Shown here: positions 56,699-64,000 of the stretch, piece by piece
How the letters are laid out: every line of letters starts with the position of its first letter
How positions within the stretch are numbered: position 1 is the first letter of the stretch
Source of the DNA: Betaproteobacteria bacterium
GTDB lineage: Bacteria; Pseudomonadota; Gammaproteobacteria; Burkholderiales; SG8-39
Length of the DNA: 64,000 nucleotides
Direction of reading: 5' to 3'
Assembly (NCBI GenBank): GCA_016234705.1
Contig: JACRAS010000043.1
Location: 62,001-126,000 of the forward strand
Position numbers and translations under genes: made by a program
Notes under the pieces: generated by a model
Database searches by the model: none
Seen by the model: only the letters and a program-made list of their open reading frames with translations
Told to the model about the DNA's origin: nothing

Positions 56699-57094
56699 AT
56701 GTCTCAGCCAATCATGCTCTACGCAGCGCTCAGCGCACTTTTTCTGGTCTGGCTTTCGGCCCGCGTGATCCAGGGACGCGTTGTGTTCAAGGTCGATATC
56801 GGCGACGGCGGCAACGAAGAAATGCAACGGCGCATTCGCGTTCAGGCGAACTTCATCGAATACGTGCCGTTGGCGCTGATCCTGATGCTGTTCGTGCAGC
56901 AAGCGGGATTCAGCACCTGGATCGTTCACCTCCTGGGCGTCACGCTGATCCTCGCCCGGGTGCTGCACGCAATGGGCCTCGGCCGCTTCAGCGGCGTCAG
57001 CAAAGGCCGATTCATCGGTGCGACCGCAACCTTCGTCGTCCTGCTGGTTGGCGCCGTGCTGTCGTTGCTGGGCGCCTTCGGCGTCCGCTTTTGA
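56699..57094 (+). CDS. MAPEG-family membrane protein
   Basis: The 131-residue protein has four membrane segments and the MAPEG motif ANFIEYVPLALILM (about 49-62), with RVLHAMGLGR later. MAPEG proteins include microsomal-type glutathione transferases. The specific reaction is unknown. Confidence 0.88.
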   Translation: MSQPIMLYAALSALFLVWLSARVIQGRVVFKVDIGDGGNEEMQRRIRVQANFIEYVPLALILMLFVQQAGFSTWIVHLLGVTLILARVLHAMGLGRFSGVSKGRFIGATATFVVLLVGAVLSLLGAFGVRF

Positions 57095-57271
57095 ATCGCC
57101 CCGCAATTCGTCCATGTCGCTGCGGATTCTGTTTCCCGTGTAGATTGCCCAGTAGTTAATCAATGATCCCGTTCTAAATCCCAGTCAAGGCTTGGTCACG
57201 ATCGCATCTCCGGGCAGGTGGCAACGACCGACTGTTTTGTTCTTCCCGCGGAAGAGTGGCGCGGGCCCGGC

Positions 57272-57694
57272 CTATTTCGCCGGCCGCCCGCCCTTTCTGC
57301 CGTTCTCCCGTGCGGCCGCTGCCTTGGCTGTAGAAGTGGCCGCTCCGCCGTGACGCGCTATCTCGCGCATCCAGTGGCGCGTGCCGAAGACACCGACCAC
57401 CAGGCCGGGCACGCTGAGATCCACGTCGAGCGACGCCCAGTGCAGGCCGGCGCCGGCCGGTGTGACCTCCACCGCGGCGAGATCGGCTTTGTGCGCGCCG
57501 CTCAGGCCCTGGGCCAGCCGGGGCGGGAACGCGAATATGCATCCGTTGGTGAGCTCGACCACGATGCGGTCGTTCTTCGCGTCGTAGCGCGCCTTGCGCG
57601 CGCGCGGCTCAGCGGCCGTCGCCCGGCGGCCGGCCTTCGACGCGCGGTCGAAATTTCTCGCAATCTCGTGGTCAATCCAGTTTGCCGTCGCCAT
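57272..57694 (-). CDS. DUF2442 protein
   Basis: The 140-residue protein reads RYDAKNDRIVVELTNGCIFA, FPPRLAQGLSGA and LHWASLDVDLSVPGLVVGVF, a DUF2442 pattern, then a Lys/Arg/Gly-rich tail (ARENGRKGGRPAK) seen in many members. I use the ATG at 57694 (MATANWIDHEIARNF). A 34-codon frame (57672-57776, MSAKEVAAALAAIDESAYLL) overlaps its start and may be what remains of a partner gene. Confidence 0.8.
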   Translation of the reverse strand: MATANWIDHEIARNFDRASKAGRRATAAEPRARKARYDAKNDRIVVELTNGCIFAFPPRLAQGLSGAHKADLAAVEVTPAGAGLHWASLDVDLSVPGLVVGVFGTRHWMREIARHGGAATSTAKAAAARENGRKGGRPAK

Positions 57695-57777
57695 GCAATG
57701 ACTCCCATTTTTCCATGAGCAGGTAGGCGGATTCATCGATCGCCGCCAGCGCGGCGGCGACTTCCTTCGCGCTCATT

Positions 57778-57930
57778 CTGCTCGACTTCATCGACAGCCA
57801 CCCCATCGGTCCCCTGGATACCCTCATCGCCGCCCATGCCGTCAGCCTTGGCGTACCGTTGGTTACGCACAACCTCAGGGAATTTTCCAGAGTGCCGGGG
57901 CTGAAGGCGGAAAACTGGGCGGGGGAGTGA
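57778..57930 (+). pseudogene. vapC C-terminal fragment
   Basis: The plus strand reads LDFIDSHPIGPLDTLIAAHA and VSLGVPLVTHNLREFSRVPG, ending LKAENWAGE with a stop at 57928. This is the last third of a VapC PIN toxin, with the third and fourth acidic-residue region. No N-terminal part or antitoxin is present; the reverse strand carries the start of the DUF2442 region. Confidence 0.75.
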
Positions 57931-58012
57931 CCGCCTGCAAAATCGTTTGAGAAAAAAATATTCGAACCCTTTGATTTCTTGTCAAGTGTATGCGTCGGTC
58001 GATTTACCAGCG

Positions 58013-58297
58013 TCATGACAACGCTTGCATGACCATCTTAGGATTATGTTGTATGACGTTGAGCAAAACCAACGCAGGCCCTTGAGGCTTTCGGTCACCG
58101 CGCTCCCAATGCCGCAAGGTCGCCACCGACACGCCAAAGCGTGCGGCAAATTGTTCTTGGGTCATGCCGATGCGTTGACGCAACGCGGCAACGTCGACGC
58201 GTTTGGGTGTGTAAACCTTTACGCCCTTTGATTTGCCCGCGGCGTGAGCAATAGCTTCCGTCAGTCCGCGTTTGATGCTGTCGTATGTAGTGCCCAT
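58013..58297 (-). CDS. helix-turn-helix antitoxin (NadS/HigA-like)
   Basis: The 94-residue protein has IKRGLTEAIAHAAGKSKGVK and a helix-turn-helix (MTQEQFAARFGVSVATLRHW, about 56-75) with ERGDRKPQGPALVLLNVI, typical of NadS/HigA2 antitoxins. I use the ATG at 58297. It is downstream of a RelE-like toxin gene, 4 bases away. Confidence 0.88.
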   Translation of the reverse strand: MGTTYDSIKRGLTEAIAHAAGKSKGVKVYTPKRVDVAALRQRIGMTQEQFAARFGVSVATLRHWERGDRKPQGPALVLLNVIQHNPKMVMQALS

Positions 58298-58301
58298 GTC
58301 T

Positions 58302-58550
58302 TTAGTCCTTTCGCCAAACGTCGATGAGAGTCTCAACCAGGTTGTCTAACTCTTTGCGTTCGGTCTTCGTCAAATTGTCCTGTTGGTTTTTGGCGAACAG
58401 GGTGATTAGATAGAGCGGCATTTCTTCGTTGAAAAAGTAGTAGATCACTCTACCATTGTTCTCGGCGATCAGAATGCGGATCGGCTCTGTCTTGTCGTCG
58501 AGGTTCAATGAGTAAATCCTGGCCTCGATTGCGGCGACGGCGGCTGACAC
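58302..58550 (-). CDS. RelE-like toxin, probably N-terminally truncated
   Basis: The 82-residue frame contains the core of a RelE/HigB-type toxin (IRILIAENNGRVIYYFFNEE, then LYLITLFAKNQQDNLTKTER and KELDNLVETLID). The first 20 residues (MSAAVAAIEARIYSLNL) do not resemble the family's N-terminus, and typical members are about 100-110 residues. It may be truncated, or the upstream part may be divergent. Confidence 0.65.
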   Translation of the reverse strand: MSAAVAAIEARIYSLNLDDKTEPIRILIAENNGRVIYYFFNEEMPLYLITLFAKNQQDNLTKTERKELDNLVETLIDVWRKD

Positions 58551-58888
58551 GGCAGCCCTCAGTTGGCTAGCCCGAATGGATGAGGCGATTCATCCGCGTA
58601 TTCGCCGCACGGCATCTCGCGAGTTCGATCAACCCCGGGGCGGCGCGCAGCAGTGTCACGGTGCGCGCGATAGGTTGCCAAATTCAGCACGCCAGATAAC
58701 CTGCAAGCCAAATGGCGCGCCGGTCTCCGCTTTCTATTGTTCATAAATTATGCGTCAGTGGTCCAAAGTCTACGCCATTTCAATGGCGTAGTCTGATGTC
58801 GCGCTTCTGCGAGGACTTGTCGCCGCCCAAGTGAAGCAGATAGACCACCTCTGCGCGCCCGCTGGACGCGGGGTTTGGCGTCCGCGTG
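58551..58888. other. gene-free stretch
   Basis: About 340 bases with no supported gene. It holds a hairpin CTACGCCATT / AATGGCGTAG at about 58769-58791. Confidence 0.5.
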
Positions 58889-60013
58889 CTACTCGCCTCG
58901 TTGGCTGAGCCGTTCATGCTCTGCCAGGAGAAACGACAAGTAGCTTCGGATGAGATTGCAGAATAGTCGCGCCTCATTCGGCCCAAGCTCAACACCGTTG
59001 TTTAGGTCAAGGCCATGTCTTACGCCACCGCCCGAAGGTGAAGAAAGAAACCCGTGAATTGCAGTTACCCATTCGAGAACGCGGTCAAGGGTGGTGCCCG
59101 CGCGCTTTGCTCGTAGATCCCGGACGATCTGGTTGAAGTACTTGCCTTGGACAGAACCGGACTCGGTTTCCATGCCGCGAAACGCCGTGGTTACAGTCTC
59201 TAGCAACCACAAGATTTCTTGAACTGCCTCGCGGCTTCGACCTTCGCGGAGGAGCTGTTCGGACCGGTTCAACGAAGCCTGGAAGATCTCAATCGCCTTT
59301 TCGGCGAGGGTCGACGGCCGCTCGGGGACCGGTATGATAGGCGCTTCGCGCTCACGGAGTAGCAGTTCAGGAGGGCGAATCTCGTATCCGATTTCGTGCT
59401 TTGCCAGAATCGCATTGATCATATTGGTATCAGGCACGAACCAATCGGGATCGCGATCTCGAAGTTCCTCACAGGCATCGAAGAACGCCTCTATGAAAAC
59501 CGGCGCGTTGTCTGCCGCGCTACGCATGTAGCTGGTGAGATCTGTCTCAGCCCAACTTTCGCTAGAACTGCGGACATGCGTAGTCCCGATCGCCGCGCAA
59601 AAGTGCCCCTTGAAGTGTTCTAGAACGTCCTGCCGCCTGCCTTGAGTTGCTACCTTCGACACCATTCCAATGAACGCATCGACGGCGCTGGCAGGAATGG
59701 CGCTGTTTTGAAAGTGGCCGTCCTCCGGAGGGGTAAATCGCCAGGCGCCGTTAAACCTCAAAACCACTCGTGGCCTCTTGTCGGAGACGCCGAGCGTTCG
59801 CATTGAGCGGCGCGAGCTAGCAAGTGAGGTGCCGCTGGCGAGCGGCCGTCGTAGAACGCGTGGCAGCGCGGCAACATGCATTCTGGCGGAATGAACATAG
59901 TCACGCGCGACTATTCCGGCGACAGTTTTGGAATGAGGCGAGAGCATGTTGGCCCAGCAGCTAGTTCCGCTTGCGTGTACCGACTTGATGTCGCCAAGTG
60001 GATTGGGAAGCAA
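58889..60013 (-). CDS. hypothetical protein with an Abi-C-like C-terminus, 374 aa
   Basis: Residues about 1-100 are basic and unrecognised, so the start could be later (an ATG 43 codons in). The middle reads PVFIEAFFDACEELRDRDPD and WFVPDTNMINAILAKHEIGY. The C-terminus (WLLETVTTAFRGMETESGS, FNQIVRDLRAK, VLEWVTAIHGFLSSPSGGGV, RHGLDLNNGVEL, ARLFCNLIRSYLSFLL) has the pattern of abortive-infection C-terminal HEPN-like domains. A defence role is inference. Confidence 0.55.
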   Translation of the reverse strand: MLPNPLGDIKSVHASGTSCWANMLSPHSKTVAGIVARDYVHSARMHVAALPRVLRRPLASGTSLASSRRSMRTLGVSDKRPRVVLRFNGAWRFTPPEDGHFQNSAIPASAVDAFIGMVSKVATQGRRQDVLEHFKGHFCAAIGTTHVRSSSESWAETDLTSYMRSAADNAPVFIEAFFDACEELRDRDPDWFVPDTNMINAILAKHEIGYEIRPPELLLREREAPIIPVPERPSTLAEKAIEIFQASLNRSEQLLREGRSREAVQEILWLLETVTTAFRGMETESGSVQGKYFNQIVRDLRAKRAGTTLDRVLEWVTAIHGFLSSPSGGGVRHGLDLNNGVELGPNEARLFCNLIRSYLSFLLAEHERLSQRGE

Positions 60014-60195
60014 GTAGTACCAAGGCCAAACTCTACCGTGTAATCGCCGGGCAAAATACTTGTCTCAAGTGTACCGATCTCCTTCTGAACCAAATGCCCG
60101 TCGTCGTCACCGAGCCAAATATCCGTGGCCGGGGAGCCCGCGACGATAACCAGCTCGTAGTACACGGGCTCGACTTCCGCTTTCGACATTAGCAC
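59911..60195 (-). CDS. small unknown protein, 94 aa
   Basis: The frame overlaps the next minus-strand gene by about 100 bases. It is beta-rich: YELVIVAGSPATDIWLGDDD, then TLETSILPGDYTVEFGLGTT. The PGDYTVEF segment resembles PEGA-like beta domains; this is a weak likeness. The overlap suggests that the 58889 gene starts later, or that one of the two frames is wrong. Confidence 0.45.
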   Translation of the reverse strand: MLMSKAEVEPVYYELVIVAGSPATDIWLGDDDGHLVQKEIGTLETSILPGDYTVEFGLGTTCFPIHLATSSRYTQAELAAGPTCSRLIPKLSPE

Positions 60196-60302
60196 CTCTC
60201 CCCGCCAGTGTTCACGCCCAACGTGTAATCATTTGCTTAAAAGCAAATAAGTCCAGCGCCTCATGCATCTTCCGCCAATAAGCTGGTCGGAGGGAAAATA
60301 AT

Positions 60303-61271
60303 CTACTCCTGACTTGCCGCAACTTCGGCCAGCTTGAGTGCCTTGATTCGTGGCACGAACGCCTTGCGGAATTTCCCATCGAAATCTACCAGCCAGTCGC
60401 AGTACTCCGGCCACGCGTCACGATTCGACAAATCCACTTTTCTGAACAATCCAATTATTTTGTCGCGCTTCTCCGGAGTCGGATTCCAAACCAGTTTCTC
60501 GCCGATTTCCTGTTCGATCGCGACCTTATCCTTCTCCAACTGAGCGAGCGCAGCTTCCGCAATCCGGTTGCCGACATACACCCGTACTCCAATCCGGCTA
60601 GCGTAGGTATCGAGAATGTTGGACAGAAATATATTTGCCCGGCCGAGCGCCACATCAAACCAGTACTGCGGGCGTGCAGTCTGAGCTGACGGGATAACCT
60701 TTTTTTCCAGCAGTCGATGCCGGAACATTTTCCAGAATTCCAACTGCATCTGCTGAGTTTCCGTCAACGATCCCGATGATTTCGCGGCAGTTGCTGCTCG
60801 AACAACTTGATTGGGCTGACTGATGACGTTGAAGCGTATCGCCGGCGGCGAATCGTCGATCTGCAGAACCTCGAGTTGTACGGCATATAACGAAAGCGAG
60901 TCGTTGGTCCGTTCGTTAAGCCATTCAACCGTTTTGCGATGTTCCTCGGTGAATTGCTCTGCGATCCACACCACTGCAGACACGCCAAGGGTCGCGCCAT
61001 AGGTCAGTAATTTACCTAAGTGATCGTGATTAGTTTTGCCGAACTGGTTCTCGATCACCACGTACTCACCGGATGCGTCTTTCGCCAGGATGTCGGCGAC
61101 ATAGGGTCCGACTGGGACCTCAATCCGGTCCAGTTGCAAGTCCATACCGATGGCGTCCGACAATGCGGACAAGTGGCTTTCCTCGGCCAGCCATGGCGTG
61201 AAGTCATGCTCCTCGTGGTTCCAGACCGATTTCAATTTTAGGTTCTTTAGTTGTCCAAGCTTCAAGGTCAT
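60303..61271 (-). CDS. DUF4268 protein with a nuclease-like N-terminus, 322 aa
   Basis: The N-terminal half has a PD-(D/E)XK-like pattern: VGPYVADILAKDASGEYVVI followed by ENQFGKTNHDHLGKLLTYGA (about 52-90), with Asp, Glu and Lys/Asn at fitting spacing. The C-terminal half (RPQYWFDVALGRANIFLSNI, RIGVRVYVGNRIAEAA, KLVWNPTPEKRDKIIG) is DUF4268. Such proteins are often found near restriction or defence genes. The ATG at 61271 (MTLKLGQLKNLKLK) is the natural start. Confidence 0.8.
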   Translation of the reverse strand: MTLKLGQLKNLKLKSVWNHEEHDFTPWLAEESHLSALSDAIGMDLQLDRIEVPVGPYVADILAKDASGEYVVIENQFGKTNHDHLGKLLTYGATLGVSAVVWIAEQFTEEHRKTVEWLNERTNDSLSLYAVQLEVLQIDDSPPAIRFNVISQPNQVVRAATAAKSSGSLTETQQMQLEFWKMFRHRLLEKKVIPSAQTARPQYWFDVALGRANIFLSNILDTYASRIGVRVYVGNRIAEAALAQLEKDKVAIEQEIGEKLVWNPTPEKRDKIIGLFRKVDLSNRDAWPEYCDWLVDFDGKFRKAFVPRIKALKLAEVAASQE

Positions 61272-61508
61272 TTTTCTATCCCCAATTTCAAATCTGCTGA
61301 CGCAGCGCGACAAACTGATTGCTCGACCCCTCCGACCGCAGCGTCGGCGCGAACACCGGCCACGCAGACAGTGTCCTGCAATACTTGCTGGCCGGCAAGT
61401 TTGCCGAATCGAGCTGGAGCAGTCATCCAAGCCTTAGTGCAAGCTTGCTCCGTCCGCGGTATCATTACCCGTTAAGACGGACACCTATAGGTAGTATGGA
61501 CGAGCTTT

Positions 61509-63500
61509 ATGGCAACCAAATCTAGGGCTTACAACGCCGAGGACATCGAGATCCTGGAGGATCTGTCGCCGATTCTGCACCGGCCGGGAATGTACACCGA
61601 CCCCTCCAACCCGAACCATGCGCTGGTGGAGGTGATCGACAATTCCTCGGACGAGGGCCTGGCGGGCTTCGCCAAAAACATCTCGGTGGTGTTGTACGAA
61701 GACGGCTCGGCCGAAGTCGCCGACGACGGCCGCGGCATCCCGGTCGACATCCATCCGAAGAAGAAAGTCCCGGCGGTGCAGGTGATTTTCACCACCTTGC
61801 ATTCGGGCGGCAAGTTCAGGAAGACCGACAAGGACGCCGTCTATCGCATCGCCGGCGGCCTGCACGGCGTGGGCATCTGCGTCACCAACGCGCTCGCGAC
61901 CCGCCTCGAAGTCGAAGTCAGGCGCGACGGCGCCGCGCACCGGCTGGTGTTCGCCGACAACGGCAAGGTGAAAGAGCCGCTGAAGAAAATCGGCCCGGCC
62001 GCGGCGCGCGAGAGCGGCACGCGCATCCGTTTCTGGCCCGATCCCAACTATTTCGATACACCCAAGATCGTCACCGCCGACATTGCGGCGCTGCTGCGCG
62101 CCAAGGCAATGCTCCTGCCGGGGGTGCGCTTCACCCTCGGCGTGGAGAAGAACGGCAAAATCGAGCACAGCGAATGGCACTTCCCTGAGGGCATCAGGGG
62201 TTATTTCGCCAGCGCGGTGGCCGAGCTGGAGCCGGTGGCCGAGACTTTTTTCGGTGAGCGCTACATCGCCGCGCAATCGGAGTCGGACAGTTTTGCCGAA
62301 GGCGAGGGCGCGCTGTGGGCGATGGCCTGGACCCCGGAGGGGGAGGTGGTGGCAGAATCCTACGTCAACATGATCCCCACGCGCCTCGGCGGCACCCACG
62401 TCGCCGGCTTGCGCGAGGGTGTGTACAACGCCATCCGCAATTTCATCGACCTGCACGCGATGGGCCAGCGCGGCATCAAGATCGTGCCCGAAGACGTGTG
62501 GTCGCGCGCCTCCTACGTGCTGTCGGTGAAAATGCTCGATCCGCAGTTCAAGGGCCAGGTGAAGAACGAGCTGATCTCGCGCGATGGGGTCAAGCTCATG
62601 GCGCAGATGGTGCGCGACCCATTCGAGCTCTGGCTCAACCAGCATGTGGACGAAGGCAAGCGCATCGCCGAGCTGGTGATGCGCCAGGCGATGACGCGCA
62701 CACGCGCTGCGCAGAAAGTGGAGCGGCGCAAGAGCTCGGGCGTGGCGGTGCTGCCGGGCAAGCTCACCGACTGCGCCTCCGACGACCCGGAGCGGAACGA
62801 ACTGTTCATCGTCGAGGGCGATTCTGCCGGCGGCTCGGCCAAGCAGGCGCGCGACAAGGAGTTCCAGGCGGTGCTGCCACTGAAGGGCAAACCCAAGAAC
62901 ACCTGGCAGGATTCGCCCGACACCCTGTATTCGAACAAGGAAATCGAAGCGATCGCCCTCGCGATCGGCATCGATCATCACCAGCGCGGCGACGCGGTCG
63001 ATATGACGCGGCTGCGCTATCGCAAAATCATCATTCTCGCCGATGCCGATGTTGACGGCGCGCACATCCAAGTGTTGCTGCTGACGCTGTTCTTCCGCCA
63101 TTTTCCGCGGCTGATCGAAATCGGCAGCGTGTACGTGGCGCAACCGCCGCTCTATCGCATCGACGTGCCCTCGATGGGCAAGGGCAAGCCGGCGCGCAAG
63201 CTCTATGCGCTGGACCAGCAGGAGCTTGCGGCGATCGAGGAGAAGCTCCAGGACGAGGGCATGGAAGAGGGCAAGTGGGCGGTGAGCCGCTTCAAGGGCC
63301 TGGGCGAAATGAGCCCGGAGCAGTTGTGGGAGACCACGCTCAACCCGGACACGCGGCGCATGCTGGCGGTGCAGGCCGAAGACGCGGCGCTGGCCGCCGA
63401 CCGTTCCGTGTTCAATATGATGATGGGCAAGGAAAATGCGTCGCAGCGGCGCGAGTGGATGGAGACTTACGGCAACCTCGTGGACGCGGACATCAGCTAG
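61509..63500 (+). CDS. parE: DNA topoisomerase IV subunit B
   Basis: The 663-residue protein has GHKL ATPase motifs ([19 protein letters not shown], then [12 protein letters not shown] and [15 protein letters not shown]), and Toprim motifs [17 protein letters not shown] (about 434) and [12 protein letters not shown] (about 511). It decatenates chromosomes with ParC. The GyrB-like C-terminal insertion is absent, which supports ParE over GyrB. Confidence 0.96.
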   Translation: MATKSRAYNAEDIEILEDLSPILHRPGMYTDPSNPNHALVEVIDNSSDEGLAGFAKNISVVLYEDGSAEVADDGRGIPVDIHPKKKVPAVQVIFTTLHSGGKFRKTDKDAVYRIAGGLHGVGICVTNALATRLEVEVRRDGAAHRLVFADNGKVKEPLKKIGPAAARESGTRIRFWPDPNYFDTPKIVTADIAALLRAKAMLLPGVRFTLGVEKNGKIEHSEWHFPEGIRGYFASAVAELEPVAETFFGERYIAAQSESDSFAEGEGALWAMAWTPEGEVVAESYVNMIPTRLGGTHVAGLREGVYNAIRNFIDLHAMGQRGIKIVPEDVWSRASYVLSVKMLDPQFKGQVKNELISRDGVKLMAQMVRDPFELWLNQHVDEGKRIAELVMRQAMTRTRAAQKVERRKSSGVAVLPGKLTDCASDDPERNELFIVEGDSAGGSAKQARDKEFQAVLPLKGKPKNTWQDSPDTLYSNKEIEAIALAIGIDHHQRGDAVDMTRLRYRKIIILADADVDGAHIQVLLLTLFFRHFPRLIEIGSVYVAQPPLYRIDVPSMGKGKPARKLYALDQQELAAIEEKLQDEGMEEGKWAVSRFKGLGEMSPEQLWETTLNPDTRRMLAVQAEDAALAADRSVFNMMMGKENASQRREWMETYGNLVDADIS

Positions 63501-63511
63501 GAACGATACGC

Positions 63512-64000
63512 ATGGGAAATCAGAACGATCTATTTGAAGGTCTGGCCGCCACTGCGGCGGAGAATGCGTTGAAGCCGGCGACCCCGGCGGGCGGCAGCCC
63601 CGCGCCCGATAAGAACGCCGACGCCGGTAGCACGGTGCCACTGACCACGAAGAACGGCAATGCCGGCGGCGGTGGCGGCGAGCCGCCCGACTTCGCGCCG
63701 CTGTCGGGTGAATTCGGCGATACCCTGCCGCTGGCGAAATACGCGGCGCTGCAATATCTGCAATACGCGGTGAGCACGGTCAAGGACCGCGCGCTGCCGC
63801 GCGTCGCCGACGGGCAGAAGCCGGTGCAGGCGCGCATCCTCTACGCGATGTGGGAGATGAACGGGCGCGCCGGCACGCCGCGCAAGAAGTCCGCGCGCGT
63901 GGTCGGCGATGTGCTGGGCAAGTTCCATCCGCACGGCGATGCCTCGGTCTACGACGCGATGGTGCGCATTGCGCAGAATTTCAGCCTGCGCTATCCGCTG
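63512..64000 (+). CDS. parC: DNA topoisomerase IV subunit A (3' end outside window)
   Basis: The visible 163 residues start at the ATG at 63512, 9 bases after parE stop. There is an unusual N-terminal extension of about 60 residues rich in Ala, Pro and Gly ([14 protein letters not shown] and [11 protein letters not shown]) before [20 protein letters not shown]. The quinolone region reads [18 protein letters not shown]. The rest runs off the window. Confidence 0.93.
   Translation, partial: MGNQNDLFEGLAATAAENALKPATPAGGSPAPDKNADAGSTVPLTTKNGNAGGGGGEPPDFAPLSGEFGDTLPLAKYAALQYLQYAVSTVKDRALPRVADGQKPVQARILYAMWEMNGRAGTPRKKSARVVGDVLGKFHPHGDASVYDAMVRIAQNFSLRYPL

Noticed and set aside
61485-63641. 718-codon minus-strand frame opposite parE
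   Set aside because: Same effect as at gyrA; no motifs, and parE is complete on the plus strand.

Overview
This window looks like a betaproteobacterial chromosome of high G+C content. The evidence is the conserved block gyrA-serC-(serA)-pheA-hisC-tyrA-aroA ... cmk-rpsA-ihfB-lapA-lapB, the neighbouring ompA/ubiG/gph group, a tmRNA whose tag reads ANDERFALAA, and parE-parC at the right edge. I cannot name the genus from sequence alone.

Layout. 1-4019: the end of an MCE/Mla-type lipid-transport locus (MCE-like tail, TPR lipoprotein, CHASE2-adenylate/guanylate cyclase, MlaE-like permease). 4156-5291: an AbrB/PIN toxin-antitoxin pair, then ssrA on the minus strand. 5415-9764 (minus): ompA2, an MTA/SAH-deaminase-like amidohydrolase, ompA1, ubiG and gph. 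10045-19417: gyrA, then serine and aromatic/histidine amino-acid genes in one direction.

20137-33975 is accessory DNA: an integron gene-cassette array lying between aroA and cmk, which are normally adjacent. I count about a dozen recognisable attC sites plus degenerate ones. For most cassettes the 7-11 bp inverse core at the 3' end is the reverse complement of that cassette's own first bases, so the boundaries can be read from the sequence. No integron integrase is visible, so this is an integrase-less cluster (CALIN) unless intI lies outside the window. Cassettes encode mostly unknown proteins, small membrane or exported proteins, an OsmC protein, a VOC protein, DUF4160/DUF2442, RelBE-like and HigBA-like toxin-antitoxin pairs. 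Two attC sites are damaged by insertion sequences: one by an IS200/IS605-like remnant, one by an IS1111-attC-type element whose transposase has lost its DD catalytic segment. 34040-35026 follows with two MNT nucleotidyltransferases and a twice-frameshifted HEPN gene.

35130-46278 returns to core genes: cmk-rpsA-ihfB-lapA-lapB-ugd-rfaE1-hldD-cysM-exonuclease-rlmD. Around ugd/rfaE1 and after rlmD lie copies of a 51-nt palindromic element with a conserved loop and covarying arms. 46572-52176 holds a Bax-inhibitor-1 protein, a COG3904-like exported protein, DUF1015, gltX and four tRNA genes. 52285-58550 is patchy accessory DNA: toxin-antitoxin modules in several states of decay, split chrA, enoyl-CoA hydratase, an exported methyltransferase and MAPEG. 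58889-61271 (minus) has an Abi-C-like protein, a small unknown and a DUF4268/nuclease-like protein, a possible defence patch beside parE-parC (61509-end).
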